The notes under the pieces were generated by a model, which worked only from the letters and a program-made list of their open reading frames with translations, ran no database searches and had not been told where the DNA came from. The position numbers were made by a program, and so were the translations under genes. Below are positions 25,341 through 37,560 of a DNA stretch of 64,000 nucleotides, in pieces. This DNA is from Glossina fuscipes (lineage: Eukaryota; Arthropoda; Insecta; Diptera; Glossinidae), in NCBI RefSeq assembly GCF_014805625.2, contig NW_023998414.1, positions 17,551,154 to 17,615,153 on the forward strand, read 5' to 3'. How positions within the stretch are numbered: position 1 is the stretch's first letter; each line of letters starts with the position of its first letter.

Positions 25341-26569
25341 TCATTTTATCAATTACAAAAAATAAAATAAAAGTTTATGTAGATAAATATGTAAAGAGAA
25401 AGGGTCGTCCATTTAAAACTAACACTTGAAACTCGTACCAGTTTGCAGTACGTGCATTAACACTAGATTTAACGAAACCCGTCAATTTGACGAAGCTGAA
25501 CTTTTGCGACGATATTCCTTGACCAATTAGAAATACGAAAGCAGGATATGTATTAGGAGCATTTTTGGACTTAAAATTTTATCGTTAATTGTCGACGTGC
25601 GGTTTACTATCGCATAGCAGCTTTTTGAAAATATGTTCAAGGGACCGAGAGTTATAAATGGAAATTTTGAAAAAATATGTCGGTATTTTCCGAAGTTACC
25701 TCACTTTCTTCTATATTGTGACCGTATATGAGAACAGATCATGTCCATTGTTTAACTTCATATTTCTAATTGATCAAGGAATACTCGAGCCAGAATCCAC
25801 TTGCTGCGTGCAAACCAGTATTCAAAAGACGAATACTACGTCAAGTAGACCGTCGTAGTAAGTGTAGAGTCGAGCTAAACCATTTCCTATCTGTTTGATG
25901 AGTATACATAAAATAGTGCAGTTCGACTTTAACCGAACATAATATTTTAATTGCACTCTATTCAGTTATTTTATTATTAAGACCAAGAAGTACGCATAAA
26001 AACATCATTGTGTATATAATTGTTAAGTATGAGACGCCGATGCTATTCAGCCAGATCCGCATCTAACTAGATCAATCGGTCTACTATATTCATTGCGTTT
26101 CAGCACAAAGATACAACTAAAATATTAGAATACATTAATGTTTTCATAATATATGTGACACAGAATAATTTTTAAACTTGATATCAAAACGCTTCTGGCG
26201 CTATTAGTCTTTAGACCAGAGGACATAAGTTCACTCAAACGTGCGCACAATATTGTTTTTCGATCTTTGAATAGTAGACTTTGAAAACTTTCAGATTTAA
26301 ACAGGGACTCGAGATCATAATCTAGGAAACGGATAATCCTTGGACTTATTTAGCGGACTTAAGAAGTCTACATTTGAGAAAAATTTTGTTTGTCGACACA
26401 AGGTTTTAAAGTGCCGATATTAGATAAACTGACATGTTTTAATTTAAGAACGCGAAATGAAGAGAAAATGAATTGCGGATTGGAAGAACAAAGTTCTTAT
26501 ATATAGAGAGAAATTTTTCACTTGTATAATCGTGATGACGAGGAAATTCTGAATTGATGTAGTCGTATG

Positions 26570-27175
26570 TGTTTGCGTTGTGTTTGCTGTTGGCATTCTC
26601 CTGATCGCTTAAATGAAGATATCGATTGGAAGTGCTTGCACGCAGGTTGGTATTGAAAATGGGCCAAATTGATCAGAGTACATGTCTGCAAGGGAGGATA
26701 AACTGAACGCAACTCCATTTTTCTTAACAGAAAATTTATAGGCTTTTTGCTCGTTGCTCAGAAATTATAAAAGCTACAAGGCCGAAATTTTCCACATTTA
26801 CTACACTACACATTTACTATACCCTTTACGTGTAAAAATGGGAAAATCGGCTCTGCCCATACAAAGTGAAAGGCGATTAAATTCCCATTCTTTCACATTT
26901 TTAAGGTTTTATGCCTACTTATCATAACGCAAACAGGGCAGACTGTTTACAATTATTTTGCACAATCCTCAAATGAAGATATACTATCTGCGCAAAAATA
27001 GGTTAATTCGAAAATGACTATGATAAACACCACGACGTGGTGGATTAATTTTTTCTTAATAATACTAGTGATATGGGTATCAAATAAAAGAACTGAACGA
27101 GTAGAATGCGAAAAGCATAGCGTTGGGTATGCAAGATTTGGCGCCCGCCGAATATAACTTTCCTACTCATTTTTG
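26570..27175. repeat. Type C dispersed repeat
   Basis: TGCACGCAGGTTGGTATTGAA at the left matches the inside of 15227-16046 (GCGCAGGTTGATATTGAAAA). At the right end GCGCCCGCCGAATATAACTTT followed by CCTACTCATT resembles its GGTCGCAACCGAATATACTTTTC end. It is diverged, with no protein. Confidence 0.55.
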
Positions 27176-28539
27176 GGATTTGCCAACACTTTACCGTACA
27201 AAAAAAGCGGCATATTCAAACCATGCGGAAATTTTGACCTACACAATATAACTTTTCTCACAAAAAAGAAATCTTTATATAGTGGCAAGATTTAATTTTT
27301 AATTTTTATGATAAAAACTTATAGAAAAATACTATGATAAGGTTGGAGTACATCGATTCTATTTTTGAAATACCTCTCCAAAATATAATTATTGTTGCTG
27401 TTTTACGGCGAAAATATGTGAAGAATTTACGTACTAGGCGAAGTGATATCAGGTTTGCCTGTCTATAACATTTTAACACTTATTTTGAAATGTGTTGATA
27501 AAAAATACAACAAAAACAAACCGGAAATTTAATTGCAAGACAATGGCTTACAGCGGTGCTTAAATAGTTGATTGAATCTGATTAGAAGCATGTGTAGAGA
27601 GAGAAAGTAATATGACTGTGGTAAGGACCCGAGATCGATTCATCGAATTCTAATGCTCCTATTCCCTTACCTTAACTTAACCCGCTTCATACGAATGTTG
27701 CAAACGCAATCTGTAATAAATTTGTGCACTTCCGAAAACCTTCAATTGTTATGCAGTAGAAAAGGTAAAAAATACCCTATCATAAATTAACGTGAATTGC
27801 AAGCGTTATTAGCAAAATTCACAACACTTTGTAGCTGAAATGAGTTTTTTTTTTCTCTCTTTTTTTTTTTTAATTAATTTTAATAATAAGAAGCACATTT
27901 AATTGACAGTTTAACTGCATGAAAGATATACGAGAGATATTGTGTGAGGATTCTGAAACTTTCTCATTCCAGATTTCCGATAAATGAAATTTGTGGTTGA
28001 GGCATAATAAATGACAGATAAAATATAATGAACGATGATGAGTATGATGAACAATGATATGATAGGAAATATGTAGTCAACACAATCAAGTTATACCGAA
28101 TTCGTCAAAGCGTAGGACTTTATGCATGATATTAAGTAAAAGTTCCTAGAACGAATTATATAATATTTCTTATCGGAGTCTATAACATCAAGATGAGCAT
28201 CAATATTAGCCAATGTTTCGGCACGTCTTAAATGTTAGAAATTTATCTTTCAGAGGCGTATAAAAGTCGTTAAAATTACATTAAGCTATTATTTATAACA
28301 ATTTCTAATCCCAGATATAATCGAACTGAGATTTTGGCATGCATTGTTCGCTTACATATGTTTCTATATTATGCACAAAAAAAAATGGTCGGCTCATAAA
28401 CCTTTGTAAAATATCCAGCCAAGTTGCAAACGATGGTCGACAATATTCCGGCTTATAAACTATGAAGAAAATACATTTGTCATTGAAGAACTTGCTGCCT
28501 ATTCTCCACGAAGACTATTTTACTATGCAACACGCAGAA

Positions 28540-28609
28540 GGACGTGAGATAGTCTCATTTTTTATTTAACTGATCGTTTCTAATTTGATTTAAGTGTATC
28601 TGTCTGCCT

Positions 28610-28640
<31 letters not shown>

Positions 28641-28870
28641 CGTCTGGTATTCTTGTGTTCGACCGACAGGCCGCAAATTTTGGTACACCGACATGTTTCG
28701 GCCCAAAGACGAACGCTATTGAAATTGGTTAGGATCGAGTCAATTGTTTTTTTTTTTTTTGGCCATTCCCTATATAAAGAGTTATTTTATTTATGAATAA
28801 CTAACTATATTAAACCAACTGATGTAGGGTATTTAATGACGGTTGGGGTCCCACTATAGTGTTTTCATTT
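28540..28870. repeat. Type A dispersed repeat with (GTCT)n core
   Basis: TGATTTAAGTGTATCTGTCTG, then an expanded GTCT tetranucleotide run (about 28600-28645), CGACCGACAGGCCGCAAATT, CCGACATGTTTCGGCCCAAA, CGAACGCTATTGAAA and a final GTCCCACTATAGTGTTTTC. The copy is well preserved. Confidence 0.7.
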
Positions 28871-30329
28871 CTTCTATTCTTCGATTTATATCGCATTGCA
28901 AGATTTAAGCGCCTTCGAACAGAGAGCAATTAAGGTTTTCTAAAAATTTGTACAAACTTTATACACGTTATACGTTATAAACTAAAAATATTACTTAATT
29001 CATGTTCCACTAAAAGATCATCACTTTCATGACTTTCATGACTCCATCTGTATCTGTATTTAAGATAGTTGTTATTTATTTACTTGTTTCTGAATAATCT
29101 AAATATTTTAAAATATTGCTGTATTTAGTTAATTAGTTAAGCGGGAAAAAAGTCATTCAAATGCTTATTTTTTTGTAGTCACATGCTTTACTTCGTTATT
29201 ACAGTCAAGTAAAGTGGATTTTCCTTAAAATAGTGTGACTATAAAATAGTTGCATGCTCGTATCATATCGTCGGTTTATGAAGACGAAAAAAATGATAGA
29301 CGAAGCGAATACCAAGTGCCAAGTCGGGATGCATCTGTAACTGGTACGGAATTAAAATCAATAAGCATTCATCCTCAAGTAATGTTAAATCTGCATACCA
29401 GCATGAATGTACCTTGATATCATGGAATCACTAGATGCGTAGCATAGCGCACCACCCCACTCAATAACAAACAATAAAGTTCTGGATACTAACTAATAGC
29501 AAATATTAGTTGGTAATGTATGAATAAAAGTTGGCGAGGATTGAAAAATGCGTACATGTTCTCACTAATGACAGCTAAAAGCGGATTTGAAGCCATAAGA
29601 TTACAGGGCGTTTCTAGGTCCTAGCTAAAATCAAAATTTAACGCATTTTTCAGAAGAATGATTAGTAGATCGACGAAATTTTAACACATTTAACTGCTTT
29701 ATTACTAGAATGGGAGAACATTTATAATTATCACCTTTATCGGATTTAATGAAAATGAAAATATTAACTTTTTAAGATAGTTTTACATATGAACTAATAT
29801 ACAAGTATATATATACAAATGTAAATATGTCCTTACCAAAATTTGTATCTGCCCATATCTAATCAATACCGAAATGAAAATTACAAACATAATAATGAGA
29901 GTTCAAATCAACGAATAGACGCCGAAGTTAACAGCTTTTATTGAAACATGTCATCTCTACCCGCGCACAGCATTCGATTTTCTTAGGATATTTATATATA
30001 ATATCGCCAGTGTTCGTACGCTACAAAATGGGCAAATGACAAGAAACACCATCCGCGCTCGCCACCACTCATGGCAGTTGCCCACGTCTCCGTCGCACAG
30101 ATTGGGGATCTCTGTATTAATAAAGAAAAACGGTACTAATTTCCCAGTAACACTACTAAGCATTAGCTGCTTACTAGAACTAAGTATCAATGCGAAGTTG
30201 TGCAAAATAGTACGAGTACCGCTATTTAATTAGTATTTTGCACTTAGTACCGGTTTATTGTCGAATGTGCTTGCCGCCGACAATTACTTTTGTAAACAAT
30301 TAGATTTTAATTCTCTCATTTGTTATATC

Positions 30330-30510
30330 TTACACAACTTGTGATATGAGGATACGTCAAGCTTGTGCAATACCCGGGCGGATTGAGATGAATCCGATAA
30401 CGATCGTTTTAGAGTTAATTTCCGACTTGATTCAAGCGTGTCTGTTCGTCTGTCTGTTGTGTTTTCTACATATTTTAACACAAGAACGAATGCTATTGAA
30501 AATAATAATA
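30330..30510. repeat. Type A dispersed repeat, truncated
   Basis: CAAGCTTGTGCAATACCCGG, GATTCAAGCGTGTCTGTTCG, TCTGTCTGTTG and CGAATGCTATTGAAAAT. The middle part is deleted. Confidence 0.5.
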
Positions 30511-30764
30511 TATATATATATAACAACAATACCATTTTTTACCATTTTTGGTTTATTTTCATGCCATTGTCAGATGCTATCGTTAGTGCCTGCTAGCACT
30601 TAGTCGATTGTTCGTCCGCACTTAGTCACATCCGAGATTTGCCTTTCGATAATAATATATAAGAAAATTGTTTGCAAGACTCCAGGAAGGAGATAGAGAT
30701 AAAGGGTTGGTAGCCGCAGGCTAATGTCACGTCATTACCTACGCACGAACAAAGTAAACTCTGG

Positions 30765-30830
30765 CATATTGGAGATTTGAACCGGCGAACATTGTCTTGG
30801 TAGTCGCGATTCTTACGTATTGATGCATCT
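30765..30830 (-). repeat. tRNA-like sequence with pol III B box
   Basis: The minus strand carries GGTTCAAATCTCC (B-box consensus GGTTCRANYCC) preceded by GCGACTACCAAGACAATG. About 50 bp align with 55692-55773 (GAACCNNCGANCATTGNCTT, then GNTAGTCNNGATTC). The shared part looks like a tRNA-derived SINE head or a family of tRNA pseudogenes. No polyA tail was recognised. Confidence 0.45.
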
Positions 30831-31740
30831 ATATTTAAGCGTTTGATGACACGTATAAATGCATTATCGCCTAACAATTCGCCGTGAAATGAAAGGAAAT
30901 TCTAGAAAACATCAACTTAAGCCGAGCTTCTGGTCGTGCTTCTGCTCTCGCTCCTGCTACTACTATTATATTTCCAAATGATGCACAAGAAAAGTTTAAA
31001 AAACACATTGGCTAACGAATTTAATAAATTTTATTAGTTATTTTTATTCTGATAAATATTTTTTATTTATTTATTAATAATATTATTTATGAATAAATTT
31101 AATAAAATTTAAACTATGATCTTTCTTTTATACTTGAATGCAACTTCTATTCTTCAGGAAGGAAATCAGGCGAAATTTTTAAGGACTTAACGAGCAGAGG
31201 AAAGGAGATTATTATTATTATTGTTGTTGTTGTTTCATTTTATGGCTGCCTTTTGTTTTTAATAATTTCTTTTGCATTAGCACTATTAAAATATTTGATT
31301 CATATTTATTTTCCCCCGGCTGAGTGAAGCTCCTCATAGGAAAAAGCCAAAGGTATTTTTTTGTCGAAATATAAGAAATACACGTCTTTATATAATTTAC
31401 GATTGCAGCTATTCGTAGCGAGTTCTCATATATGCAAGAAATACATATGTGCATGTACATATATATATAAATTTCTTATGAAGCGATCTCGCCAGCTCCG
31501 GCGTTTGCCCGAGCTAACACAAATAACACAAATCGGATTTTAGGTGTGTTTATGCTTTTGTCGTTCCTATCAAATATCAACAATTTTAACTACATTTAAA
31601 TCAAAGACAAAATGTAAAGGAAACTATACCTTGATGTAATCACGGTTGTTATCGAGGCAGCACTCGGGTTGTTTGGGAAGTGAAGTACATAAATTCAAAA
31701 CGTTTCAATTATGGATAACAATGACAAGATTTATTTTTCT

Positions 31741-31775
31741 CTTGGTCTTACTTTCTTAATTTTTTTTTCAACTTT

Positions 31776-31819
<44 letters not shown>

Positions 31820-31865
31820 TTATTTATGTGAGGTAATATTAAAAAAAAAAAAAAAAAAAAAAAGG
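31741..31865. repeat. Poly-T followed by poly-A tracts
   Basis: A T-rich tract with a run of about 27 T is followed directly by 14 A, then after 25 bases by about 24 A. The arms are complementary and could form a hairpin. Lengths of such runs are unreliable in assemblies. Confidence 0.85.
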
Positions 31866-32149
31866 TTGAAACAGAATGAAAGGGCGACAACAAAGAGAAT
31901 ATCGAAATTTTTTTTATGTTCTTGAATCAGTCAACTTTATAAAACATTTGTGTGTTTTTTTAGTTTTCCCTCTTGGGCGTTTTAAAATATCATTTAAACG
32001 AAGCGAAACAAAAGGAAATACTCAAATTAAAATTAATTAAGGATAAGAATTTATATAACGAATAATAAATGGGATGTAGTAGGTGAAAAGTTACGATCAT
32101 TATATTCGATTAGCTTCTATGCCCACTTGCATACGTCCAGACATACACA

Positions 32150-32275
32150 CACCCACACGCGCATACACATGCACACTAACACGCACATACACACACACAT
32201 ACATACACACGCACAGATAGAGATGGAGAGATAGAGATGGTGAGAGAGAGAGGGGGAGGAAAGGGAGAGAGACAT
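32150..32275. repeat. CA-rich then GA-rich simple repeat
   Basis: Imperfect (CACA)n/(CATA)n repeat at about 32150-32215 passes into (GAGA)n with GGGG interruptions to 32275. Confidence 0.85.
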
Positions 32276-32786
32276 CATATTTGTAGACCTATTCGCTTAC
32301 GGTTAACATAATATTAAAATTTAATAGTAATGTTATTAATCATAGCTATTATAATAATAATAATAGTAAACATAGTAAATAATAGTAAAATGTAAATAAA
32401 AATTAGCCACTAAAATAATAATAAAAAAAAATTAAAAAACAAAAAATTAGAAAAGTTTTACACTAACGACGAGTTAATTTCACACCAGACGTTGTGATGA
32501 GTTCAAAATAAATATGAAGAATTTATTCTATTCAATATAAGAGAGTATGCGCTCAATTGATGATTTAACTTAGCATAATAAAATACTTAAAACTGCAATA
32601 AAAAAGAAAAAGTTACAGTATACAACAGATTGTGCAAAAATATAAAATGAATTTACTATTTAATCTAAGCATCACACATTCTAGAAGAGCACGGAGGCGT
32701 TCATCATTAATTACGACTTCAAATTATGGCTATGATGACTTGAACATCGTTTACTATTAATTTCATATAATAGCTGTTCATTTCAC

Positions 32787-32886
32787 NNNNNNNNNNNNNN
32801 NNNNNNNNNNNNNNNNNNNNNNNNNNNNNNNNNNNNNNNNNNNNNNNNNNNNNNNNNNNNNNNNNNNNNNNNNNNNNNNNNNNNNN
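32787..32886. other. Assembly gap of 100 N
   Basis: Exactly 100 N characters, the usual placeholder for a scaffold gap of unknown size. Nothing can be said about its content. Homopolymer tracts lie within 1 kb on each side. Confidence 0.99.
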
Positions 32887-32899
32887 AAAAATATATATT

Positions 32900-33245
32900 A
32901 AAAATTTTCTCTACGGCATCGTCGTGCAAGCGAGAAGAAAACAAATTTTCGAATCGGTGTGCAAGCACCGTGACGAATGTAGTAGGTATTCAGGTTAAAC
33001 TCAATTGAATTTCCAAGTTACACAGAAAATATTGCATTCTATTATTGTGTTTGCAAAAGAAAAAAAAAAATCATCATATCAAATCATTTTAAAAGAAAAA
33101 TCAAAAATACAAAATCTCTAATAATACCTTCGCATAAATTAAATAATGAAATTTATAGTAGTCAACGAAATGAAAATTTCTCATTAGAGTCGAATGCCTT
33201 TTTTCAATTTCATACAAAACATGAAGAACGTATCGAAATTTTTTT

Positions 33246-33287
<42 letters not shown>

Positions 33288-34083
33288 GAGGGGTTTCTTT
33301 TTTTTAATTTTAATTTATAAGTATTTTTTTTAAAAAAAAAAAAAAAAAAAAAATGAAAATAATATTTTAGGTTCATATGTACATATAATAATCTATCAAT
33401 AATGGTTTTCGTAACTGAACTCAGCAGCTTAGCTTAACAAGTACATCACCACAACAAAATTTGTGGTTTTGATGAACAAGTTTTTTTCATTTTGTATTTT
33501 AATATCTAAACTGTACCTGCTTATTATCATTTTATTTATTAATGACTGCACTTTTATCATTAGCCCGTGTTTGTAGAATATTTTTGTATATGTATCGATA
33601 TTATGTGTATGTATGTAGATATATTTCTATACTCCTAGTTTTAATATCATATATATTTACAAAGACGTCTACGTCTAAAAGCTTGTTTTTGTATTAGCAT
33701 TGTATTAAAAAAGTGCATTTTGTGGCATAATCTCTAGACGCGAGTAATTTCATCGAGACGATTGCAGATCCATCTCATCTCTTCTTTTGTTTTCATTTTC
33801 TTTTCGTTATTCTTCTCTCCATATCCGTCCGTATATTTTCCTTTGAATAATTTAACATCACTTGATTTTATATTATTTTCTTGAGATTTGCATTATTCAT
33901 TGAATCTATAGCATTGTTTCTTTTTTTCTTTTGCATATGGCTTCTTCTCATAGTTACGGTGCATTAATTTGAATTTGTGTGGTTTGTAATTTTGCTTTGA
34001 GAACTTGAATTCTGTTGAATAATTTATATGATCACTGCTTTTGCTGACAGTGCTATTTGTTGCTGAATATCATCATTTGTTAA
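32900..34083 (-). other. Probable 3'UTR or downstream region of spoon
   Basis: AT-rich DNA without coding signal follows the spoon stop codon on the minus strand. A minus-strand AATAAA occurs near 33531-33537. A TATCGATA (DRE-like) word is present at 33593-33600 but far from any promoter. The transcript end is not determinable. Confidence 0.4.
33250..33355. repeat. Paired poly-A tracts
   Basis: A run of about 35 A, a GGGGAGGGG motif, T-rich spacer, and a second run of about 22 A. It lies probably in or near the 3'UTR of spoon. Confidence 0.85.
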
Positions 34084-36461
34084 TCAGTCTTTTATATCAA
34101 CCCATTTTGCAAGATTCCTGGCAACCAATTCCTTATTGATAAATATAACATTCTACAAGAAGAGAAGAAGAGAAGACATGTTAAATATCTACTATATACA
34201 TGCAACAAGTAACATACAATAAATTCATTTCTAAAATTCGCCTTAACACCCACTTAACACACTTTGTTTGTATTAATGTTGCATGTTAATAAACAGAAAG
34301 GAGTTACTACTACTACTACTACTACTATTAAGAGGCTCTCTGGATAATAAAAAATGACAATAATACGCAAGACAAAGACAGACAATAGACAGACAAATGG
34401 GAGGAAAGATCAAATTTTCATTGTTCCAGATGCATTTCATATCAATGAATAATGAAAGAAACTGCTTTTATTTTTTATAACAAAACATACTAATATATAT
34501 CCCCCGAACTCATTTTTCTTTTTACCATTTTAATGTGCCCATGCTATTAAAGCGGAATACTTACATTAGGGCCTAAGCAAGCAAACAAATAGATTTCTGG
34601 TACATTAAGGCTATTGTATCCAGCTATTTGCGCTTGTAGAACGATTCCTTTAGTCAGCTTGCATAAGATATCAGCTGCCTCAGGAGTCCAACAAGAATCT
34701 GTAACAACAAAACGCCATAATAATTATAATAATATTTTTCTTTATTGCTACTAAAAAAAAAAAAAAAAAAAGGAAATTGAAAAATGCCTACCAATTGGTT
34801 CGATGTTGGAGAGTAAACATTCAGTGGCTTGGAATGGAGTTGCCATAAAATCTGATCTAATTTGTCGGAGATCTTTGAAAAAAACATTCATATAGCCACC
34901 AAAATCCAAGAATTTAACTATACATCTCTGCGCATCCTCTGAGTCGCTATCAATGATTTGCACTCGATACCAAATTCCATTAACGGGCGTTACGCATACA
35001 GCACTAATTTCGACGCTTGGTAATAAGGGTGTATCTGCGGCGGAGTAACTGTCATATAAACATTTCTGTAACACAGCCAGGGAGGGATGTGAGGGATGCA
35101 AAGGATGCTGAACAAATATATGTCCACCAGATATAATAGCACTTACAACTACATCATTATTTATACCTTCAATCAAGTGTAACTGTAAATAAATTGAGGG
35201 ATACAATTATTATTAATATTATTATTAAGGCAGAGAGAGTGAGTGCCGTCCGTTTATATTATACCTGAAGATTAAGCAGACTTTCTGTTGATAGAGGAAC
35301 TATGGTTTGCGGAAGGGCGAAATGAATTCTTTGCATAGTAAAGTTCGGATAACGTTTGGCTGGCAAACGTTGACGTATCATAGTCAATGCAGCTTGAATT
35401 TCACTATCCGTGCCTTCGATAACACAAATGCGTACTTTGCCAGTGTAGCGATGTTTCCGTAATAATACGTTTGCATTAGTCTTCGATTTAATTTGATTAA
35501 TAAACGACCGCTTACGACCATATAGCTGACCCACTAAACTATTGGGAAAGAAGAATTCATATGTTGTCTTGGCACGTTTCGCTTCGGATCGTGGCAGACT
35601 GGAGCCTTTACCAGAATCGCCCGACTGAACGCTACACAAACTTAATGATGGGCTTGCGGCATCGACAGTTCGCTTTTCACTAGCATCACAACTATCGATT
35701 TCTTCTAATCTCGGTAGCTTCTTATCCTCAATAACTTTTTGTATTTCATTTATTTGTTGTTCTTCTTCTTTATCATTCTTCTCATTTTCTTGTTGCACTT
35801 TATCCTTCTTATTTTGCATAGATTCCATATTATTATTTTCCTCGCATTCTTTAATGTATTTACTCTCCAAAAATGAATTCTCTGGAGATATTTTAGGCGT
35901 TGTTCGGGCCGTAATAACGACTGGTTCATCCTTTTGCACATCAACTTTACGCGAATAGAACGACATGCGCTTATTTACTGAATCTGGTAAATCAACGGGT
36001 GAAGATAGATTCTCGAAATCCTCATCAATCGAACGTAAAAGCTTGTATTCAGCATCCTGTATTTTCGATTTCAAAACCGCAGAATCCAATTGCTGTTGAA
36101 GAACGTGTTTAGCAGGCGACGCACCCCTGCCGTTTTGTATGATTTTTATAGGAGCAGATTTTCCAAATAATCGACTGGCAGAATTGTCGTCGTCGACTGG
36201 TGTCGTCGTACTGTTTATATTCATTGATTCCGTAGGTAAGGGCACGCCCTTTTCTTCTATGTTATTTGAATTAGTCATTTTTGCTATAAAGTTCTCAGAA
36301 TGTTCTGTATTCTTCTGTGCGATCTCTATGCCGCCACCGCATCTGCTGTTTTTTGCATCGTTTTCTATACGACCTTTATTTCGACGCCGAAACCAGAAAA
36401 CGCCAAGAATAAATGCTACTCCTGGCAGTGACAAATATAAAAGAGGACGACCAGATACCAT
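34084..36461 (-). CDS. spoon: Mitochondrial A-kinase anchor protein spoon/Akap1 (KH-Tudor)
   Basis: This is an AKAP1 orthologue (Drosophila spoon/yu), an outer-mitochondrial-membrane scaffold that binds PKA regulatory subunits and mRNA. Four coding exons on the minus strand: 35265-36461, 34792-35182, 34565-34698, 34084-34152, with GT-AG borders and consistent phases (0, 1, 0). They encode 596 aa, against about 585 aa that I recall for the fly protein. Residues 6-24 form the membrane anchor (RPLLYLSLPGVAFILGVFWF followed by RRR), as at the AKAP1 N-terminus. Residues about 120-148 could form the amphipathic RII-binding helix. Residues 205-250 are charged (K/E/Q). A KH domain spans about 302-366 and a Tudor domain about 435-560 (GIWYRVQIID, VKFLDFGGY). 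The KH loop reads GRKR instead of GxxG. The ATG (36459-36461) sits in context CAAAATGG. Confidence 0.93.
34305..34327. repeat. (ACT)n microsatellite
   Basis: Pure ACT trinucleotide run in spoon intron 3 (34153-34564). Confidence 0.9.
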
Positions 36462-36831
36462 TTTGACTGAATGTTGAAAGATCTGTACAAAATATGTAAT
36501 AAATAATAATGCACTTCAAAAAGGAATCAATTGTAAATGTGAATATGAACGGATGTGAATAATATAACTGGCATGACTTTAACTCTTGCAATCATCTTAC
36601 TCATTCTTCATATCTTTTATATTGTTACCTAAAAACAACCAAAATATTATATTAATTTCCTATTTACCGACACATTCAACTAACTACTCAAATGAATTTA
36701 ATTTCGTCAAAGGGAGCACAAAATCGAATTCGTTCGCCTTTGAGGTTTGAAAAATCCTAAAGAAATCCTAAAGAGAATATATGTGCTTGCTTGTTTCGCT
36801 ACAAAAAAATTCCCTTTTCCCTTAAACGTAC

Positions 36832-36895
36832 CTTTTTAATGTCCATCGAAAAGACGTTCGTTTCAGTTAGCCCACCCAACCCGTTCTTGAAAGTG
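36832..36895 (-). other. Predicted 5' exon of spoon
   Basis: On the minus strand AAAAAG|GTACGT at 36832/36831 is a strong donor. An acceptor TTTTGTACAG ends at 36483, 22 bases before the spoon ATG codon. Joining them places ATGGACATTAAAAAG in frame with the main ATG (see findings). The transcription start is unknown; the left limit given here is approximate. Confidence 0.5.
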
Positions 36896-36989
36896 AGCCG
36901 CTTTTTTCCTCACACATACTATAATCCACATAATTTGTGGAAAATTTCTAAATTTTTATAACGATAGTAATAATAATATAACTTATAAG

Positions 36990-37260
36990 AATAATTTCAT
37001 TCTACCGATCGCTTGTCTACCCGTTTGTCCGTCTGTCCGTCTTCTTTTCCTGTGTTCAACGTACAGATCGCGACACTTTCGAAAAGAAAAACCATAAGAT
37101 GCGGTTCTAAATATTCTTGCTTATTATGGGGCGTAAAAGAAAACGACAATCTAATTATATTCAAGTATACTTTTCGAGACCTATCATTTATTGTACCATA
37201 CATCAATTGTAGTACAAGGATTTATACAGTTTGTGCGTGTGTATGCAACACCTGGCAGAG
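36990..37260. repeat. Type A dispersed repeat, partial
   Basis: CCCGTTTGTCCGTCTGTCCG, CTGTGTTCAACGTACAGATCG, then eroded sequence. It ends next to the copy at 37265-37560. Confidence 0.55.
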
Positions 37261-37264
37261 CTTG

Positions 37265-37560
37265 AGATAGACCCTACTTTTATTGTATCGACCAATTCAG
37301 GATCACTTTCTGATTTCACTTAAACGTGTCTCTCCCTTTGCCCGTCTTGTTCTCTTGTGTTCGACGTACAGGTCCCATTTTTGAGATACCTGCTTTGGCC
37401 CAAAGACGAACACTATTAAAAAATGTACGGATCGGACCACTTCCCATATAAAGCGTCATTTAATGGCTGTAGGGTTTTAGTGTACGGTGTGTCAATAATG
37501 TGGGCCGGAACCCACCATAGCGTTTTTACTTGTTACGCATTTTTTATACACATAAGTTTC
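37265..37560. repeat. Type A dispersed repeat
   Basis: TGAGATAGACCCTACTTTTAT, CAGGATCACTTTCTGATTTC, GTGTTCGACGTACAGGTC, GGCCCAAAGACGAACACTATT, CCATATAAAGCGTCATTTAA, and final CCCACCATAGCGTTTTTACTT. It is a full-length copy and explains the 63-codon frame at 37423. Confidence 0.7.

Noticed and set aside
28600..28645. Regular GTCT repeats as a possible array of binding sites
   Set aside because: It is an expanded core of a type A repeat, that is, a microsatellite.
32783..32968. 61-codon minus-strand frame across the N gap
   Set aside because: More than half of it is unknown bases; the frame is created by the gap.
33593..33600. TATCGATA (DRE) element
   Set aside because: It lies about 3 kb from the nearest transcription start, in the probable 3'UTR of spoon.
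34654..34887. 77-codon frame crossing a spoon intron
   Set aside because: It reads through the 34699-34791 intron and its poly-T tract; the spliced model explains the region.
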